Positions 22,895 to 34,679 are shown, counted from the first letter of the stretch. The stretch: 64,000 nt of DNA from Aphrocallistes beatrix (GCA_963281255.1 OY725505.1:1178001-1242000), one strand, 5' to 3'. Translations and numbers: made by a program. Notes: generated from the letters alone by a model not told the origin.

Positions 22895-25155
22895 GGCCCC
22901 AATAAAAGTTGGAATTCCTATATTGTGGGACCCAAAAATTACGGGCAGCTTCCAAACTTCCTCCTATTTTTTAAACGATTCAGTATGTGGTGCCACACAA
23001 CAGCAAGTATGCCAGTTTCGAGATGGTTCATGTAGGATGAGAGTCCACGGGCTTCTTGTCGAGTGTCTGCTTTCTGCTCGACGTCTTCATCGATTCCCTC
23101 CAATGCATCGTTTATTTCATCATAACCACTTATTAAAGCATTCGTAGCATATTTGCGTGCCGACCAGCGAGTATCAGACATTCGTTTGACTGTTGGTAGA
23201 CCTTTGTTCACAAGTTAGTCATTTAGAAGTTTCCAACGATACGTGGAAGCAGCGAAAAATGAGTACAACCGCCGAAGGAAATCGAAGAATCCAGCAGCAA
23301 GCTGGCAGCAGCCAGCAGCAGACTGACCAACCAGGTTGAGGGAATGTGCAGCGCATGGCACGTAATCAGCCAGGTTACTTTGTTGTCGAATGATGGCTTG
23401 CATGCCATTATATTTCCCACTCATGTTGCTCGCATTGTCGTACGACTGGCCGCGGCAGTCAGCAATATCAATGTCATTCGCTGCCAAGAAACTGAGCAAG
23501 TTTTCCGCCAGCTCATGTCCACTATGACCCTGCATCTCCAGGAAGGTTACGAATCTTTCAACAGGACCCGATGGCAGAACGTATCGAAGAATGCATGTGA
23601 GTTGATCAACATGAGAAACATCGGGGGTTGAGTAAACAGAAACTGAGAAATACTTGGTCGACTTCACTTCCGCAAAGATTCGATCAAGCACTTGTTTGCC
23701 CATTAACTGGATGAATTCGTCGCAAATTGTCTTAGACAGATAGGAAGTGTGACCCCGTCCTTTATTTGCGTTCTGATTGATGTGCTGTTGCAGAAATGGA
23801 TCGAATTTGCCCAACAGCTCCAATATACCTAAGTAATTCCCGTTCCGTGGTGAACCGATGACCTCATCTGAGCCCCGAAATGCTAATGCGCGCTCTGAAA
23901 GGAAACGGATGGTTTCTGCCACCCGCACTAGCACAGCATGCCAATAATCTCGCTCTGCATTGGCTTGTCTAACAAGTTCTGCATCAACATGACAGTCTGT
24001 GTGGATAAATTCTAGTAATTTAATCATAGCCATCCGGTGAACTGAACTTCTCTCGTGTCGTAGAATTAATTTTTACCAAACACTGAGCATCTGCCATAAG
24101 TTTACAAGCAAAACAGAACACTGCGTGCTGCGATGGCGAGTAGCAGAGCCAGGTACGAGAATGGTGTTGTTTTGTGAGCTGGTGAGTGTATGTGAACAAG
24201 CTTTTTAGGCACTGCCGATTGTATTTCTCTCCCTCAAATCTGGTAGAAGATTCGCTGAAATCTTAATCGAGATTTTGGCACTGAACACTCCCTTTCGGTG
24301 CCCAGTATTCTCTCATACTATCTGAAACATGAGCAAGCCATATCCCCAAATCGCAAGAAAATGGATTGGAAACACTGTGAGGAGTTTCTGGCATGTCAGA
24401 TGTCTCAGGTACAAAATCATATTCTTGAACCCCTGTTGCTACTTCGACATGTTCCTGAGTGGCATTTCCGCAAGATCATCTGCACTCTTGAGCGACGTCG
24501 TGGCAATTTCTGCAACGTCGGTACCAGGATTATTATCAGCGTTGCTCTTGGGAAAAAACAGTTCAGTTAACTTTGGCATTTTGGTCAAAACTTGTTTCCC
24601 GTGCGACTCGTTCTTCCTTTGCCTTCCGTTTTGCCGCGCCAGATTCATATTGGCGACCCATGTCCCGATCGCGACCACTCATAGTCCTTATAGTCCTAAA
24701 GTTACAAGAAACGAAACAATATTAAAATTGACCCTCTCGGGACAGACGCTAAAGAGATATTTCTCTGGTAAACAACATCCCTAATTTGAAAATAAATTTG
24801 GACGAAAGGATAATACTATGTCTGTGATAGATTGTGCATTCAATTAGAAAACGATTCAGTATTCTAGTGTAGGGAATTTTCTAAATTCTAACAAACTAAA
24901 CTAATTATTGGGAGACTCCACTGTATATAATATATTAGTCTTAAGGTAAGTAATGTGGTCGGTTAATATTGTACCCTCTCCTAATAACGATCACGATATT
25001 ATAAATTGGAATGGAGGGTAAATATTGGGACGGACGGCCATGATAAACAAGTAATTTCGCGTAATCTGGGACTTGTCTGCAAAGAAACCGCGGGGCCCTA
25101 AAAGCGCGGGGCCCGTGGCATATGTCACTTCTGCCACGTGCTTAATCCGGCACTG
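22895..25155 (-). mobile_element. hAT element of the ZMYM/TTF-finger type, one end recognised
   Basis: The minus-strand 5' end is CAGTGCCGGATTAAGCACG (25155-25137), followed by a GGGCCCCGCG stretch, as in other hAT families. The transposase reads leftwards to about 22939, where it is cut short, near a GGGGCCCC segment at 22893. No 8-bp duplication was found. 24700-25137 is non-coding, probably the element's 5' leader. Confidence 0.6.
22939..24678 (-). pseudogene. ZMYM-type hAT transposase, C-terminally truncated
   Basis: Four minus-strand pieces follow in order: 24678-24439 (basic start with a MPKLTELFFPKSNADN segment), about 24440-24290 (CDLGIWLAHVSDSMREYWAPKGS, the usual entry to the TTF-type finger region), 24033-23215 (272 residues with KYFSVSVYSTPDVSHVDQLT, GQSYDNASNMSGKYNGMQA and VPCAAHSLNLVGQSAAGCC), and 23211-22939 (TVKRMSDTRWSARKYATNA). 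These are hallmarks of zinc-finger MYM-type-like hAT transposases: the catalytic-domain block with YDNASNMSG, the AHSLNLVG block and the DTRW block. The expected final dimerisation block is missing, and junctions between pieces need frame changes or introns. The longest piece is free of stops, which suggests a moderate age. Confidence 0.8.
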
Positions 25156-26059
25156 ATGGGAGGTGGTAAAGAAATGCCATTCTGCTTCTAATTTGAAATC
25201 TTCCTGATGGTATACAAGATTACACATGTTTTTGTAATTTTGTATTGTGAGATTGATCGGTCATTAAAGTAATATACTTTTGAGAGTATTTTGCAAGTTT
25301 GTGGGTTAAGTATTGAAGTACGACACCAATAAATGAGTGAACAGCGACTGAATCATGTTTAAAGCAATCGCTTATGATACAAAAGTTGATATTTCAGAGT
25401 TGGCCCTCATCTTCCCGATAGTAACGACAAATGGATGAAGCGTAGCTTAAGAATTATTCCAGTGATATCCTTGTATCGCATCCTGAATGACAAAGCTATA
25501 TTTTCAGCAAAGCCTAGCGTAATTATTGCTACATTAGGTTTCAAGGTTTCTTTCAGGTGTTTTAAGTAGTTAGACTGATTTTTAGCAATATAGTGGTGTG
25601 TAGTCAACGTATCTGTTTCTTGAATTAAGATATCCAAAAAATCAGACGATGGCTTAATTTGTTCTTCTATTGTTACTTGATCAGTAGAAATTCATAGTTT
25701 GAACTTCACTCACTTTCGTCATTTTCAAGCATCGACTTTTCAAGTTTGCTTTCAAAATAACGTTGCAAAGCAGAGGTTCCAGAGCAGTTCTGACATCGAT
25801 GGATCATGCATAACTCTGATTCGGTACTACATACCAGTTCTTCAAGTAGATTATGGTACGTAACTTTATCAGTCAGGGCAAAGCTGAAATCATAAGCTTT
25901 ACATTTTGATGAATCTTACACACACATACTGAGTGTGAACCACGAGATCCCACTGTAATGCAATTCTATGGTCTAAGCTCACAGAATTTTGAAACGCCAA
26001 TAGTAATATCTGGATGTTCTTTCTTAAAAACAGTATACAATTCGTTTGGATTCATAAGC
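25156..26059. other. Gene-less stretch
   Basis: I see no known family. Minus-strand frame 25637-25407 (76 residues) has no recognised motif and is probably chance. Confidence 0.4.
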
Positions 26060-26228
26060 ATCCTTACTATTAAAACTCGATTAATATATATATATACGTA
26101 TATATATATACAAGCGCGCTTCGTTTGCTTGCGCTGCGCGGCTGGCGGACACTTTGTGTACGCCGGAGGCTCCCTTCGGTCGCCTGGGATCACATTGGTT
26201 AATTATAAGGGAGATAAATATGTCTGTC

Positions 26229-28296
26229 CATAGCCTACTACATACAGGCCGTTTCACTGAACAATTTTCCATGGTACCAGGGATAAGATAAAGTGGATTT
26301 TCTTACGCACCCATAATATGAATAAATAATTTTTGTTCCAAATCTGCTAATTCATCATTTGTTTGATGCATAAGTATATGAAACTAGTCTACGTTCCAAT
26401 AAATTAATATCAATGTTATGGCTATTTTCTTTCTCTGCTATATGGCTCCTTTTTACTTTTACGTTGTGTTTGTTCTTGAATGTTAGCTCTCAACTGTTTC
26501 TATACATGTAAGGATGCGCCACGCAGCAAAGGGCAATGGGGAGGCGGGATGGACCTACAAGGAAGTATCCGGCAAGCCAATTCCCTAAGAAGGGTCGGTG
26601 CTTTATTTGCGACTCGAACAGGCACTTTATGGCTCAATGCCCGGAACGGCACTGTGCGAAATGTGGCGATAGAGTACACGAGGTCCGCTATTGCCTACAT
26701 ACACGAAGTCGAAGAGGGGTATTTCAGGCCACGACGCAGCATAGTGTTGTACATGAGACGGCGGTTGTGGTACCAGTTAAATGGAACGGCAAACCCATCA
26801 ATGTAATGATGGACACGGGGGCGGATCCTTCGGTGGTGGCCATAGGCACCGTACAAAAGATGAATATTCCTTACAGCACAAAGTACAGTCAAGTGTATGG
26901 GCTAGGGCGGACAGCGCTTGCGGTCTGTGGTACGGCCTGCGTGGCGATGGATGTGGGGGATGGTCGACCACTAGAACACGAAATCAAAATACTCGATACT
27001 AACAATAGGGTGGTTATATTGGGGCGAAGGTTCTCGCGCGCTTCAAGAATACTACTTTCGATTGGGAAAACATGAGAGTTAGGCTAGGTGGTTGTTGGAA
27101 AACCTCTTTAGCTGCGGCACGCGGGGATACGCGGCGACTAGAGCAGAAATTATGCAGACTGAGATGGGAAAGGAGGGAGATAGCTTGGAGGCCAGGTTCG
27201 ATATAAGCCCGAAACTATCACCGCGAGAAGAGACAGCCATACACAAGGTGCTGTCGAGATGGAAAGACGTTTTCGCGGAGAACCCGAAGAGCCCGCTCGA
27301 AATTGGAACCGCGGAACACGTTATCACTCTTCTGGATGAGCGGCCGATCAGAAGCCGGCCGTTGCGTGTTTCTCCGGAAATTGAGGCGGAGGTATCCAAG
27401 CAGATAGATGAAATGCTCGAGAATGGGATCATACGTCCCTCTTCTTCCTCTTGGGTGAGTCGAGTGATCTTAGTGAAGAAAAAGGACGGGACCCATCGAT
27501 TTGCCGTAGATTACCGGGAACTCAACGATGTGACGAAGCGAGATGCCTATCCGATGCCGGATACCCGAGATGTTTTCGATCGTATGGGAGGGGCAACTGT
27601 ATTCTCTACACTGGATGGGGCATCCGCATACTGGAGCGTTCATGTGAAGGAAAAGCATAGGGAGTTCACTGCGTTTGTTTCAACTCGCGGCCAGTTTGAA
27701 TTCAACCGCATGCCTTTTGGATTGTCAAACTCACAGGCTACCTATCAGCGATCGGTAGACCAGGCTCTACGAGGGTGTCCGAATGTACAGGCGTTTGTTG
27801 ATGACACATGTGTCCACTCGCCCAGTTTCGATACGCACCTGGAGCATTTGGATGAGGCTCAGTTGGCTATTCTAAAAATTGAGGATGAAGAATGTGAGGA
27901 TTGGGCTTTTGAGTGTACTGATTGCTGTATTGACGGAAAAGATATGCTACATTGTATTTTAATGACTTCAAGGAACTGTTTACTCAACAACAAGGCCAAG
28001 AATATTACTTCTACCACCTCTTGTCCCAAAGATACTCAAAGGAAGATACTTAAACTTACCTCTAATTAATATATATATATATATATATACACCTATCTAT
28101 TTATGTAGTATTCCTTGTCCGTCAACTAAATTATGCCAGCAGTCAGTAATATCATTATTGTGGGGTAGAGGATGCATAATTACACGATACTAAATATATC
28201 AAAATGATATTGTGTTAAATTTAATTGTATTAAAAACTCGACTTTATCTTATCCCTGGTCTAAAGTAGTGAAACGGCCTGTATGTAGTAGGCTATG
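26229..28296. mobile_element. CATAGCC-ended element enclosing a Ty3/gypsy-like fossil
   Basis: The ends are inverted: CATAGCCTACTACATACAGG at the left with its complement at the right, followed on both sides by a GGCCGTTTCACT match and a shared GGGATAAGATAAAGT. A perfect 7-bp duplication GTCTGTC flanks it (26222-26228 and 28297-28303). These ends are those of the foldback family, but the interior is mostly a Ty3/gypsy-like gag-pol fossil rather than hairpin arms. A second copy with the same right end lies at 61557-63442, so the composite appears to have moved as a unit after the capture. A non-retroviral 72-residue acidic and cysteine-containing frame (about 27851-28067) is shared by both copies. 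Confidence 0.7.
26480..27850 (+). mobile_element. Ty3/gypsy-like gag-pol fossil (zinc knuckles, protease, reverse transcriptase)
   Basis: This is a fragment of an LTR-retrotransposon of the Ty3/gypsy type. Parts in order: a pair of CCHC zinc knuckles, an aspartic protease region and a reverse transcriptase region. No integrase, envelope or LTRs are seen. It is broken, with a few breaks. High similarity to the second copy at 61.6-63 kb suggests that the duplication is recent relative to most fossils in the window. Confidence 0.8.
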
Positions 28297-28720
28297 GTCT
28301 GTCCTACTGTTATAATCGATATCACTCGAAAAATCCACAAATTTGACAATTTTAAATTTTTGTAAGTAAAGATAACTTCATAACAAAGTGATGAGTCATC
28401 ATTTTTTGATGATAGTTGTATCATATGTGAGGTATGTTAGTATACATATTCTATTAAATTTTAGCCTTCTATCTTCTATAATGGCTGAGTTATGCCCGAA
28501 TAACTGTGTTGCTTAACTTTAGAAAATGTGACAATGACGTCATAATTCCATGATGAGTCGACATTTTGCTCTGAGCTCAGAACGAACTTGAGCCATAGCC
28601 AAAAGACTCCCACATGCCAAAAATGAGCTTTCTGTGCCCTCCAGTTTCTTCAATCAATTCGTTACAGATATATATATATATATATATATATAGTATATAT
28701 ATACTACTATATATAAATAA

Positions 28721-28985
28721 ATCCTTACTATTAAAACTAGATTAATGTGTATATAAATATATCTCTGTAACGAATTGATTGAAAGAAACTGCCAGTCATA
28801 GAAAGCTGATTTTTGGCATATGTGAGTATTTTGGCTATGGCTCCAGTAAGTTCTGAGTTCAGAGCAAAATGTAGACTCATCATGGAATTACGACGTCATT
28901 GTCACATTTTTGAAAGTTAAGCAATACAGTAATTCGAGCATAACTCAGCCATTATAGGAGATAGAAGGCTGAAATTTTAATAGAA
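28721..28985 (-). repeat. GC-stem-loop repeat fragment (TIR and 3' half)
   Basis: The left inverted repeat ATCCTTACTATTAAAACTAG (28721) is followed by a short AT tract and the minus-strand 3' half of the family (CTGTAACGAATTGATTGAA onward). It stops where the inverted arm of the 22087-29326 unit begins. Confidence 0.75.
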
Positions 28986-29333
28986 ATTTGGGAAGGAATA
29001 ACACATACAGAAATAAGTTGATGTATTTAATTTTGATATATATTAAATGAGATATTGTACCTAATATCTGAGATAAAAATTAGAAAGATCAATCAACTAA
29101 ACGAAGAGTTATTAAAATTTTAAGGTAGGGGCAGTCAAAAAAATGCGTCCGATCTTTAAAAATGTACAAAATCCCAATGGGGCAGTATCTCAAAAACTAG
29201 TGTGAAACGAAGACTAATATAACGGGTTCCTTCGAAAGACAAAAACAAATATTATTTGGTGAAAATCTCATAGAAATATGAGAGATGAGTGTATGACCAC
29301 TGGTCGATTCCAAATGGAATGACCCATATATAT

Positions 29334-29603
29334 ATCCTTACTATTAAAACTCGATTAATGTATATTTATTTATTTACAAGCGCGCTTCGCTTGCCTGCGC
29401 TGCACGGCTGGCGGACACTTTGTGTCCGCCGGAGGCGCCCTTTGGGCGCCTGGGGTCACATTGATTAATTATAAGGGAAATAACATCTCTAAATACGTGT
29501 GTCCTACTGTTATAATCGATATCGCACGAAAAATCACCAAATTTATCAATTTTTAAAATATATATAGAGAGAGAAACATTAATCGAGTTTTAATAGTAAG
29601 GAT
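29334..29603 (+). repeat. Internally deleted GC-stem-loop repeat with both inverted ends
   Basis: The left end ATCCTTACTATTAAAACTCG and the right end CGAGTTTTAATAGTAAGGAT are exact inverted repeats. The core keeps the hairpins at 29410-29430 (GGCGGACAC TTT GTGTCCGCC) and 29434-29450 (GGCGCCC TTT GGGCGCC), then skips from CAATTTTTAAAATAT straight to the right end. It is 270 bp. Confidence 0.85.
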
Positions 29604-29629
29604 ATATATATATATATATATATATATAT

Positions 29630-30169
29630 CTGTAACGAATTGATTGAAGAAACTCCTGGACTCAGAAAGCTAATTTTTGGCATGTGGGAGTCTTTTGGCT
29701 ATGGCTCCAGTAAGTTCTGAGCTCAGAGCAAAATGTCGACTCATCATGGAATTATGACGTCATTGTCACATTTTTAAAAGTTAAGCAATACAGTTATTCG
29801 AGCATAACTCAGCCATTTTAGGAGATAGAAGGCTGAAATTTTAATAGAATCTGTATACTAATATAACTCACATATGATACAGCTATCATAAAAAATGATG
29901 ACTCATCACTTTGTTATGACGTCATCATTACTCATCAAAATTTTAAAAATTTGCAAATTTGGTGATTTTTCGTGTGATATCGATTATAACAGTTGTACAG
30001 ACGTATTTAGGGATGTTATTTCCGTTATAATTAATAAATGTAACCCCAGGTGCTCACAGGAATCCTCCGGCGGACACAAAGTTTCCGCCAGCCGCGCTGT
30101 GCAAGCAAGCGTAGCGCGCTTGTATATATATATACACACAAACATTAATCGAGTTTTAATAGTAAGGAT
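29630..30169 (-). repeat. GC-stem-loop repeat, near-complete copy
   Basis: On the minus strand it runs from the inverted end (30169) through a TA tract, the GC hairpins (about 30050-30120) and the TGACGTCAT segments to CGTTACAG at 29630. The other inverted end is missing. The hAT sequence resumes immediately at 30170. Confidence 0.85.
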
Positions 30170-30254
30170 TGTACTTGTACTTGAAAATTTTTGGAGTACT
30201 TGTGCTTGTACTTAAGTACTTTCAAAAGTACTTGAACCCAACCCTGCTTATAAT

Positions 30255-30639
30255 GCTCCTGATCTAGCCATAATAACAGATACCAATGTATCTTGACTCA
30301 ACCCTGAGTAGTTGAGTTTAAATAACATTAAATGAACGATCTGTGTGTAATATCCCGAAACAGAGTGCCTTAGTCAAAATTATACAGGGTACGAGGCTTA
30401 GATTGGAATGGAGCTCCTATGATGCATAAATACAAGTATGTTGCTAAGTAAAGAGCGGATATTGAGAGATCTCTCCTCCAGATGAACTACAATAGGAACC
30501 AATGTTATTGCTTTAGGAGGTGACTTACGTCAAATCCTACCTATCATTCTACGTGGATCAAGGACACCATGTCAAAGTGATGAAAATTGGCCATAAATAT
30601 GCATCTTAACCTTTGAAAGCACTTGGGATTTATTATTTA
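30255..30639. other. Gene-less stretch, older flank of the hAT
   Basis: Balanced composition and continuous with 17560-18187 if the hAT is disregarded. I see no gene. Confidence 0.4.
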
Positions 30640-30974
30640 CACCAACCGGACAAAAGTATTTGAACACTTGATTCTTTCCCACACAAATAATACTAAATTG
30701 GATTTTTTCATGGGAGGGCAATACTTTCAGATTCAAAGAGATACTAAAAATCTGATTTCAGATTCGAAATCTACACATTCGAATTAGTCATTGTTGAACA
30801 TAACTAATAAATTACTCAACTCAATGAACAATCTTATCAGCCTGAGCCGCCATAGGTAATTCATTGCCATCATGTATAGTGGTCAAAATGGATGTATGTG
30901 GCATAAAGTGGCACTGATTGATAATTACAAAAAGTTAGGAATGAAAGTTTTCAAATACTTTTGTCCCCTTGGTG
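30640..30974. mobile_element. Tc1/mariner-type MITE, TA-flanked
   Basis: The left end CACCAACCGGACAAAAGTAT and the right end ATACTTTTGTCCCCTTGGTG are inverted, with TA at 30638-30639 and 30975-30976. It is 335 bp and non-coding. The ACAAAAGTATTTGAACAC subterminal motif is typical of Tc1-like ends. Confidence 0.85.
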
Positions 30975-31289
30975 TATAGTAGTAACCCCAAACTTGTATG
31001 GCTTCCCCATTGAAAATGGCTTAAACCGGAAATGACGCAACACATTCCTGTGGCAAGCGTGGGATAAAATATATTCATTTCAAAACAATTGAGATGTAAC
31101 TTTTCTGACTTTTTATTGAGGTTAAGAGAATGTACATGGCATAAGAAAAAGAAAATTCATTTAGATCACAAATATGTAGTATGTGGTGAATCTATTGCAG
31201 ATTTAGCCACTGATACAAATGGCAACATTCAAGAATACGTGAATAAATCACACCACATATTATGATGTCTTAGTATAAATAGGATCGAG

Positions 31290-34200
31290 TCAGCTGATCT
31301 TCCACTTCCGAATCCTAATTCTCCTCTTCTTCCTACTCCACCACAACCACCAACCATTCCTTACTATAAGCCTATACCCCTCCTCCCCCTCGCTCGCTGC
31401 GCTCACTCAGGGGAGACAGGTGCTCCGCACCTGAGCCACTTTCCTCTTTCTACTCCTTCTCTAGTTCCTCCTCATTCCTATTCTCATCTTTCTCCTTTCC
31501 TCTTGCCGAACACCATGCGTATTTCTTCGGCTCGAAATCCATCCAATCTTATTACTATCAACCGATTAAATCTTCCCCACGTGGTCATCCTCATCTTATA
31601 TCCTTCCATCTTCTCAATGCTAGGAATCTTAGGACTAAATCCTCTCGTTTTCTTGACTATGTATCTGACCACCATCCTGACGTTGTTGCCGTTACTGAGA
31701 CCTGGTTCACGTCAAGGGATGCGGCGGTGAGAGCTGAATGCACTCCATCCGGTTACCAACTCCTTGATCGTGCTAGGTCAGCACATCGTCAGGGTGGAGG
31801 CACTGCACTTCTCTGTCGTGATTCCTTCACGCTGAAGTGCAATGCATCTGGTGAAGTATCATCTTTTGAGTTCTCGGATTGGACTATCTCTTCTTCTGAA
31901 ATCTCCCTTCGTATTATCCTAATTTATCGGCCTCCCTACTCAAGGAATCATCCTATTTCTATTTCTACCTTCCTTGATCAGTTTTCTTCTCTCCTCGAAC
32001 CCATCCTCTTATGCAAGGAGCCCCTAATAATAACTGGAGACTTCAATATCCATGTCGACATCCCATCTGAGTCTTTACAGTTCTCCGAGCTCCTGCGTTC
32101 TCTATCTTTGATCCAGCATGTGAATCAGCCAACTCATGAGAAGGGTCACATTCTCGATCTAATAATATCCCGTTCTGCAGGAAACATCATCCTCTCTGAT
32201 CCCTCTCCTGTCCATCTTTTCTCTGACCATTTCTCCATCTCTTGTAGTCTCTCGCTTTCCAAACCTTCTCTTTCCTCTCAGGAGGTTACCTATCGTTCCA
32301 AATCCATCAACCTCCCAATATTTCTTGCTGATCTCGCTTCCTCTGATCTCTGTGCTCGCCCACCTGATCATCTTGAGGAACTTATTGTATCATATAACAG
32401 CACCCTATCCTCTATCTATGATCAGCATGCTCCTCCGCGATCCAAAACCATAGTCACCCGTCCCCGTGTCCCTTGGTTCACCAGTAGCATCAAGCAGGCC
32501 AAGCGAGCGAGAAGGAAAGCTGAACGGAAGTGCCGCCAGTCTAATGACTCTGACCATTTGGCTGAATTCAAGCATCAGAGGAATCTTGTGACTGACCTGA
32601 GGAACATGGAACGTCGCAGTTTCTATTCTGATTGGATCAGTCAGTCCTGTCATGACCAGCGCTAACTCTTCAATAAGGCTAACACACTTCTCGGCTTACG
32701 CCAGCAGGTCCTACCACCTCATGTTGATAAGGCTGCTCTTACTCAGGAACTCGCCAACTTCTTTGTTCTTAAGGTAAATAACATCCGTTCCACCATTGAT
32801 TCAAATGCATCGTCGTCTTCCGTTACCTCCTCAGATAATCCAAACATCGAATCCCAACATACTTTTCAATCAATTCAAAGAATTATCTAAGGAAGAAATT
32901 GTTTCGCTTGTTTCCTCTGCTCCTAATAAATCTTGCATCTTCGATCATATCCCAGCACCCTTGGTCAAATCATCTCTACCCATCCTAGCGCCCATCCTTA
33001 CGAAAATCGTAAATGGTTCCCTCTACACTGGTCATTTTCCTTCTCCCTGGAAGCGCACCATCATCTTGCCCAAACTTAAAAGACCAAATCTTGATCCCAT
33101 CTTCTCTAACTATCGTCCACTTAGCAATCTTTCTTTCATTTCTAAGATCACTGAGAGGGCCGCTTCCATCCAGGGCGTGAATCATCCTACATTACATCAT
33201 CTCTTCCCCGAGACGCAGTCTGCCTATCGTAAACACCACAGTACGGAAACTGGGATCCAGAAGGTCACAAACGACATCCTCATCAGCATGAATCGCCAAC
33301 ACGTATCTCTTCTGGTTCTTCTTGATCTTAGCTCAGCCTTCGACACCGTCGACCATACCAACCAACTCAACCGTCTCCAGTCTCATTTCGGCATTAGCGG
33401 CTCTTCTCTGTCTTGGTATGAATCTTACCTCACTGATAGGACTAAATTCGTCTCGATTAAGGGTTCTGATTCCACCAATATCCCGGGCCAACACGAAGTT
33501 CCTCAGGGTTCTTGTCTTGGTCCGCTTCTCTTTAGCCTCTATACTAGTCCTCTATTCTACCTCATTAGGTCCCAACTGCCTTAAATGCACTGCTATACCG
33601 ACGATACTCAGGTCTATCTTTATTTTAAACCCGGTTCCATCTCTTCTGAAGAATCTGATTTCTCCGCCATTCAATCTTGCATCTCCGCGATCCGTTCCTG
33701 GCCCCTCACCGACAAGTTGCTTATCAATGACACCAAGACTGAGTTCCTTATAATAGGGACTCGTCAACAACTATCTAAGGTTCAAACTGATAGCATCTCT
33801 GTTGGTGAGTCGAGAATCTCTTCTTCCAAAGAAGTACGGAATCTTGAAACTTGGCGCGACAATACCCTCTCAATGTCTACTCAGGTCAGCAAAGTTGCCT
33901 CCTCCTGCTTCTACTACATATATAACATTCGGCGTATTAGAAAGTATCTCTCTAGGGAAGACTGTGAAACTCTCGATAATGCTCCTCTTATCACATCTCG
34001 TCTTGATTACTGTAACAGCCTCTCGTATGTTTGCCCCTCATCCCTCTTAGTTCGACTCAAGCGAATCCAGAACAATACAGCCAGGCTTATCTACAATGTC
34101 TCCCGTACCTTTTCGTCATCTCCTCTTCTTATTAACCTCCACTGGCTGCCTGTTAAACATCGTATCCTCTTCAAAATCCTCCTCATAACTTACAAAGCCA

Positions 34201-34631
34201 TCCATTCTCTTGCTCCGGACTATATCATCCAGCTCATACAGGTTAAGTCATCCAATCGTACTCTACGATCTTCCAACGCCATCCTCCTTGAGCATCCTAC
34301 TATCAAATCTTCCAAAACTCTGGGTGATCGTGCATTCACTTTAGCTGCGCCTGTTGAGTGGAATCTTCTGCCTCCTAGCATTCGGAATGCCCCCTCACTT
34401 CTTCTCTTCAAAAAACTCTTGAAAACTCATCTTTTCCGTATCGCGCACGACATATCCACTTAAACCAATTTCAACGCATATACATACCTTACAAGCATAC
34501 ATACCCATACATACGCATACATACACATACATACATACATACATACATACATGCATAACACACACCTACTTTTATTGAATTGTACAGCGCACTTGAACAT
34601 ATTAATATGGAATCTGCGCTATATAAATGTA

Positions 34632-34664
<33 letters not shown>

Positions 34665-34674
34665 TAGCTTGCCT
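31290..34674 (+). mobile_element. CR1/L2-like LINE, nearly full length
   Basis: This is a non-LTR retrotransposon: a C/T-rich leader (31290-31500), one open reading frame with endonuclease and reverse transcriptase, and a 3' tail GCGCTATATAAATGTATATT followed by an ATT microsatellite ending near 34674, as in L2-like LINEs of marine invertebrates. Base composition is richer in C than the surroundings, consistent with a recently arrived element. No target duplication was identified. A (CATA)n tract lies inside its 3' UTR at about 34495-34555. Confidence 0.85.
31600..34463 (+). pseudogene. LINE endonuclease-reverse transcriptase, lightly broken
   Basis: Apurinic-type endonuclease part: LLNARNLRTKS and VVAVTETWF (about 31615-31710), LIITGDFNIHVD (about 32025-32060), ILDLIISRS and FSDHFSISC (to about 32250). 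Reverse transcriptase part: IILPKLKR and NYRPLSNLSFISKITERA (about 33060-33165), LLVLLDLSSAFDTVDH (about 33310-33355), VPQGSCLGPLLFSLY (about 33500-33545) and CYTDDTQVYL (about 33590-33620), which supplies the catalytic DD pair. The end is typical of CR1/L2 proteins (LNLHWLPV-like NLHWLPVKHRILFK and LKTHLFRIAHD). The frame changes between 32665 and 32796, and an in-frame TAA at 33582-33584 separates the last two pieces. Otherwise it is intact, so insertion was fairly recent. Confidence 0.85.
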
Positions 34675-34679
34675 CAACA

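Larger units (their letters stand above)
26060..28690 (+). repeat. GC-stem-loop repeat copy split by a CATAGCC-ended insertion
   Basis: The left inverted repeat ATCCTTACTATTAAAACTCG starts at 26060, then a TA tract, the GC hairpin ladder (26112-26190) and GTCTGTC at 26222-26228. The copy resumes at 28297 with GTCTGTCCTACTGTTATAATC and runs to CGTTACAG near 28670. The heptamer GTCTGTC is duplicated around the insertion. Confidence 0.85.
22087..29326. mobile_element. TA-flanked unit with about 345-bp inverted ends
   Basis: The sequence TGGGTCATTCCATTTGGAAT at 22087 runs for about 345 bp (to about 22430) and is repeated in reverse complement at about 28986-29326, with TA on both sides (22085-22086 and 29327-29328). 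Both inner limits fall at the same point (GAAATTTGGGAAGG or its complement). The 6.5 kb between hold a hAT, two GC-stem-loop repeats and the Ty3/gypsy-bearing unit. This is either one long-TIR element stuffed with later insertions or two facing solo copies. 22431-22890 has no recognisable content. Confidence 0.6.
18196..30246 (+). mobile_element. hAT transposon with 8-bp target duplication, swollen by nested insertions
   Basis: The left end CAGGGTTGGGTTCAAGTGC and the right end GTACTTGAACCCAACCCTG are inverted repeats, each continuing into arrays of TACTTG and GTACTTAAGTAC motifs. Perfect 8-bp duplications CTTATAAT flank it (18188-18195 and 30247-30254), so these ends were one insertion. The hAT's own sequence is 18196 to about 21150 and about 30170-30246, roughly 3 kb. 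The 9 kb in between are later insertions: a GC-stem-loop repeat, a Tigger-type MITE, a long-inverted-repeat unit (22087-29326) and two more stem-loop repeats. The transposase is at 19081-20960. Confidence 0.85.

Noticed and set aside
22923-24784. Plus-strand ORFs opposite the ZMYM-type hAT
   Set aside because: The minus strand has the recognisable transposase blocks.
22087-29326. Polinton or other large virus-like element
   Set aside because: No capsid, polymerase B or integrase coding was seen; the interior is a stack of unrelated known elements.
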